This document shows positions 51,805 through 51,946 of a stretch of DNA of 51,946 nt, one piece after another. The position numbers and the translations under genes are program-made. Location of the stretch: positions 1-51,946 of the forward strand of contig NZ_JAUTWS010000043.1 in the NCBI RefSeq assembly GCF_030657435.1, in the 5' to 3' direction. Numbering within the stretch: position 1 is the first letter of the stretch; the number at the start of each line of letters is the position of its first letter. The notes under the pieces are model-generated. The model worked only from the letters and a program-made list of their open reading frames with translations. It was not told where the DNA came from and did not search any database. This stretch comes from Paracraurococcus lichenis (GTDB lineage Bacteria > Pseudomonadota > Alphaproteobacteria > Acetobacterales > Acetobacteraceae).

Positions 51805-51946
51805 ATGTGGACGCCTGATACCCGCGCGCTGGTTGGGGACTACGGGTCCGGTCAGGCCCTGAGCGACGAGCAGTATCGCCTTCTCGAACCGCTCATCCCG
51901 GCCGCCAAGCCCGGAGGCCGACGGCGGACGACCAACATGCGGCGCC
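51805..51946 (+). CDS. IS5-family transposase, N-terminal part (runs off the window)
   Basis: The ATG at 51805 follows GGAGAGAAG. The product starts MWTPDTRALVGDYGSGQALS then DEQYRLLEPLIPAAKPGGRR, the typical N-terminal DUF4096 domain (LSDEQWxLLxPLIPxxxxGGRxR) of IS5-family transposases. The gene continues beyond the window, so integrity cannot be judged. It may be a relative of the C-terminal fragment at 28931-29262, but the two pieces do not overlap and cannot be compared. Confidence 0.85.
   Translation, partial: MWTPDTRALVGDYGSGQALSDEQYRLLEPLIPAAKPGGRRRTTNMRR

Noticed and set aside
1..51946. CRISPR arrays, tRNA and rRNA genes
   Set aside because: No regularly spaced repeats and no T-loop GGTTCRANNCC/acceptor pairing were found on reading the sequence. 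A tRNAscan or CRISPR search would be decisive, but I could not run one.

Overview
The window is a high-GC bacterial chromosome or large replicon segment. The codon use, the DmeF, PaiB/MocR, LysE and hybrid-kinase genes, and the style of the insertion elements fit an alphaproteobacterium. Acetobacteraceae (Roseomonas-like) is my best guess, but that is inference, because no rRNA or other marker gene is present. I saw no tRNA, rRNA or CRISPR array.

Left part (1-16 kb). The first 3.5 kb is a decayed metal-resistance region. An intact dmeF Co/Ni exporter and a small His-rich exported protein sit among fragments of copD, czcA and a MerR-type regulator, with two matching MerR-type promoters. Next come methyltransferases, a divergent MFS exporter/HxlR regulator pair, and small metabolic genes. 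A MocR regulator faces a paiB gene that has been split by an IS256-family element. Excision of that element would restore the paiB frame exactly. Downstream of paiB lie a DHDPS-family enzyme and a LysE exporter.

Middle part (16-36 kb). Two divergent hybrid histidine kinases come first. One carries an N-terminal three-helix domain with all the copper/ethylene-binding residues of plant ETR1. After them comes an accessory scrapyard: an HTH antidote pseudogene, group II intron and IS66 remnants, and an unusual run of ParS/MbcA (DUF2384)-type antitoxin-like genes with no visible RES toxin. There are also panE, fragments of two unrelated 'DinB' genes abutting head to head next to an IS5-type scrap, a frameshifted pterin dehydratase, a truncated thioesterase, two MITE-like inverted repeats, and a GH5 glycosidase.

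Right part (36-50 kb). Three giant, translationally coupled genes on the minus strand (2367, 1059 and 1128 residues) fill 13.7 kb and are followed by a membrane-anchored TPR protein. The first has an internal OmpA-like module and a long beta-rich core that recalls DUF6603 proteins. The second is built of fibronectin-III-like beta modules. The third has a phage-structural-like module near its N-terminus and a C-terminal phospholipase-D fold whose HKD signature is degenerate. None has a Sec signal peptide. This is the best candidate for an undescribed system, possibly a cell-surface or phage-tail-like assembly, but its function is unknown.

Right end (50-52 kb). A small decayed HTH/membrane-peptide pair includes a 13-bp tandem duplication that breaks the second gene. 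The window ends inside an IS5-family transposase.
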